Shown one piece after another: positions 5,962-6,224 of a stretch of DNA of 6,224 nt. Position 1 is the stretch's first letter. Each line of letters opens with the position of its first letter. The position numbers and the translations under genes are program-made. Below the pieces are notes generated by a model, which did no database searches, was not told the DNA's origin, and saw only the letters and a list, made by a program, of their open reading frames with translations. The stretch is from Holosporales bacterium (lineage in GTDB: Bacteria > Pseudomonadota > Alphaproteobacteria > RUG11792): the NCBI GenBank assembly GCA_031275915.1, contig JAISOC010000038.1:1-6224 (forward strand). The letters are read 5' to 3'.

Positions 5962-6224
5962 TCACTTCACGCCGGGACCATACACGTCATATATTTCACC
6001 TATTGATGCATTAATCATCTCTACAAATTCAGATAGGAGTTTAACATTGTTCTCTCTTATATCCTTATTTTCATCCAAAATCATGATATTTTCACAGACA
6101 TCCAGAACAAGCTCTGATAATTTAACGGCTTTTTCAAGATCCTCTTCGAGTGAATCACTCATGCTTACAGTTATCAAAAAATCCTTTAAATCATTCGCAT
6201 ATTTGTTATTAAACTCAATCAATT
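5962..6224 (-). CDS. Unknown acidic helical protein, 5' end beyond the window
   Basis: Only the last 86-87 codons are present. The frame is still open at the right edge and the leftmost visible candidate start is a TTG, so the true start is probably outside. The visible part is acidic and predicted helical, with patterned hydrophobics (about D-L-E-K-A-V-K-L-S-E-L-V-L-D) and a single Cys, and ends G-P-G-V-K before TGA. No signal peptide, membrane segment or known motif is visible in this part. Codons start mostly with purines, as real genes do, whereas the opposing plus-strand frame gives a Ser-rich product typical of an antisense shadow. Family unknown. Confidence 0.5.
   Translation of the reverse strand, partial: LIEFNNKYANDLKDFLITVSMSDSLEEDLEKAVKLSELVLDVCENIMILDENKDIRENNVKLLSEFVEMINASIGEIYDVYGPGVK

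Overview
The window reads as chromosomal DNA of an AT-rich alphaproteobacterium, most likely of the Rickettsiales or a similar reduced-genome lineage. This is inferred from base composition, the acpS-lepB gene pair, and an alphaproteobacterial multi-PAS kinase-like protein resembling DivL. Genus cannot be fixed from the sequence alone. No mobile element, CRISPR array, rRNA or tRNA was recognised.

Layout. The left 2.4 kb is transcribed leftwards: acpS (holo-ACP synthase, 1980-2363), then lepB (signal peptidase I, 1222-1965) only 14 nt downstream, then a 283-nt gap, then an unrecognised 306-residue exported coiled-coil protein (18-938) with a near-perfect Shine-Dalgarno. From the divergent intergenic region (2364-2541) transcription runs rightwards through a large four-PAS histidine-kinase-like gene (2542-4722) and, after 93 nt, an SPFH/band-7 membrane protein of the HIR type (4816-5703). 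A 258-nt convergent spacer follows, then the 3' part of an unknown leftward gene that runs off the right edge (5962-6224).

The most interesting gene is the kinase-like one. Its H-box reads S-F-E-L, with Phe503 in place of the phospho-accepting His, and the N, G1 and G2 boxes of the ATP-binding domain have also lost their key residues. The reading frame is intact, so it looks like a retained pseudokinase. The nearest known precedent is Caulobacter DivL, a four-PAS kinase homologue with Tyr instead of His that acts in the CckA-CtrA cell-cycle pathway largely without kinase activity. A perfect CtrA-type box (TTAA-N7-TTAA) lies in the spacer at 5798-5812, though in such AT-rich DNA this may be chance.

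How the genes fit together. AcpS activates acyl carrier protein for lipid synthesis. LepB matures exported proteins, and the neighbouring coiled-coil protein is a plausible substrate. The SPFH protein probably organises inner-membrane domains. The DivL-like protein probably signals through protein contacts rather than phosphotransfer. Direct cooperation between the kinase-like and SPFH proteins is only suggested by adjacency.
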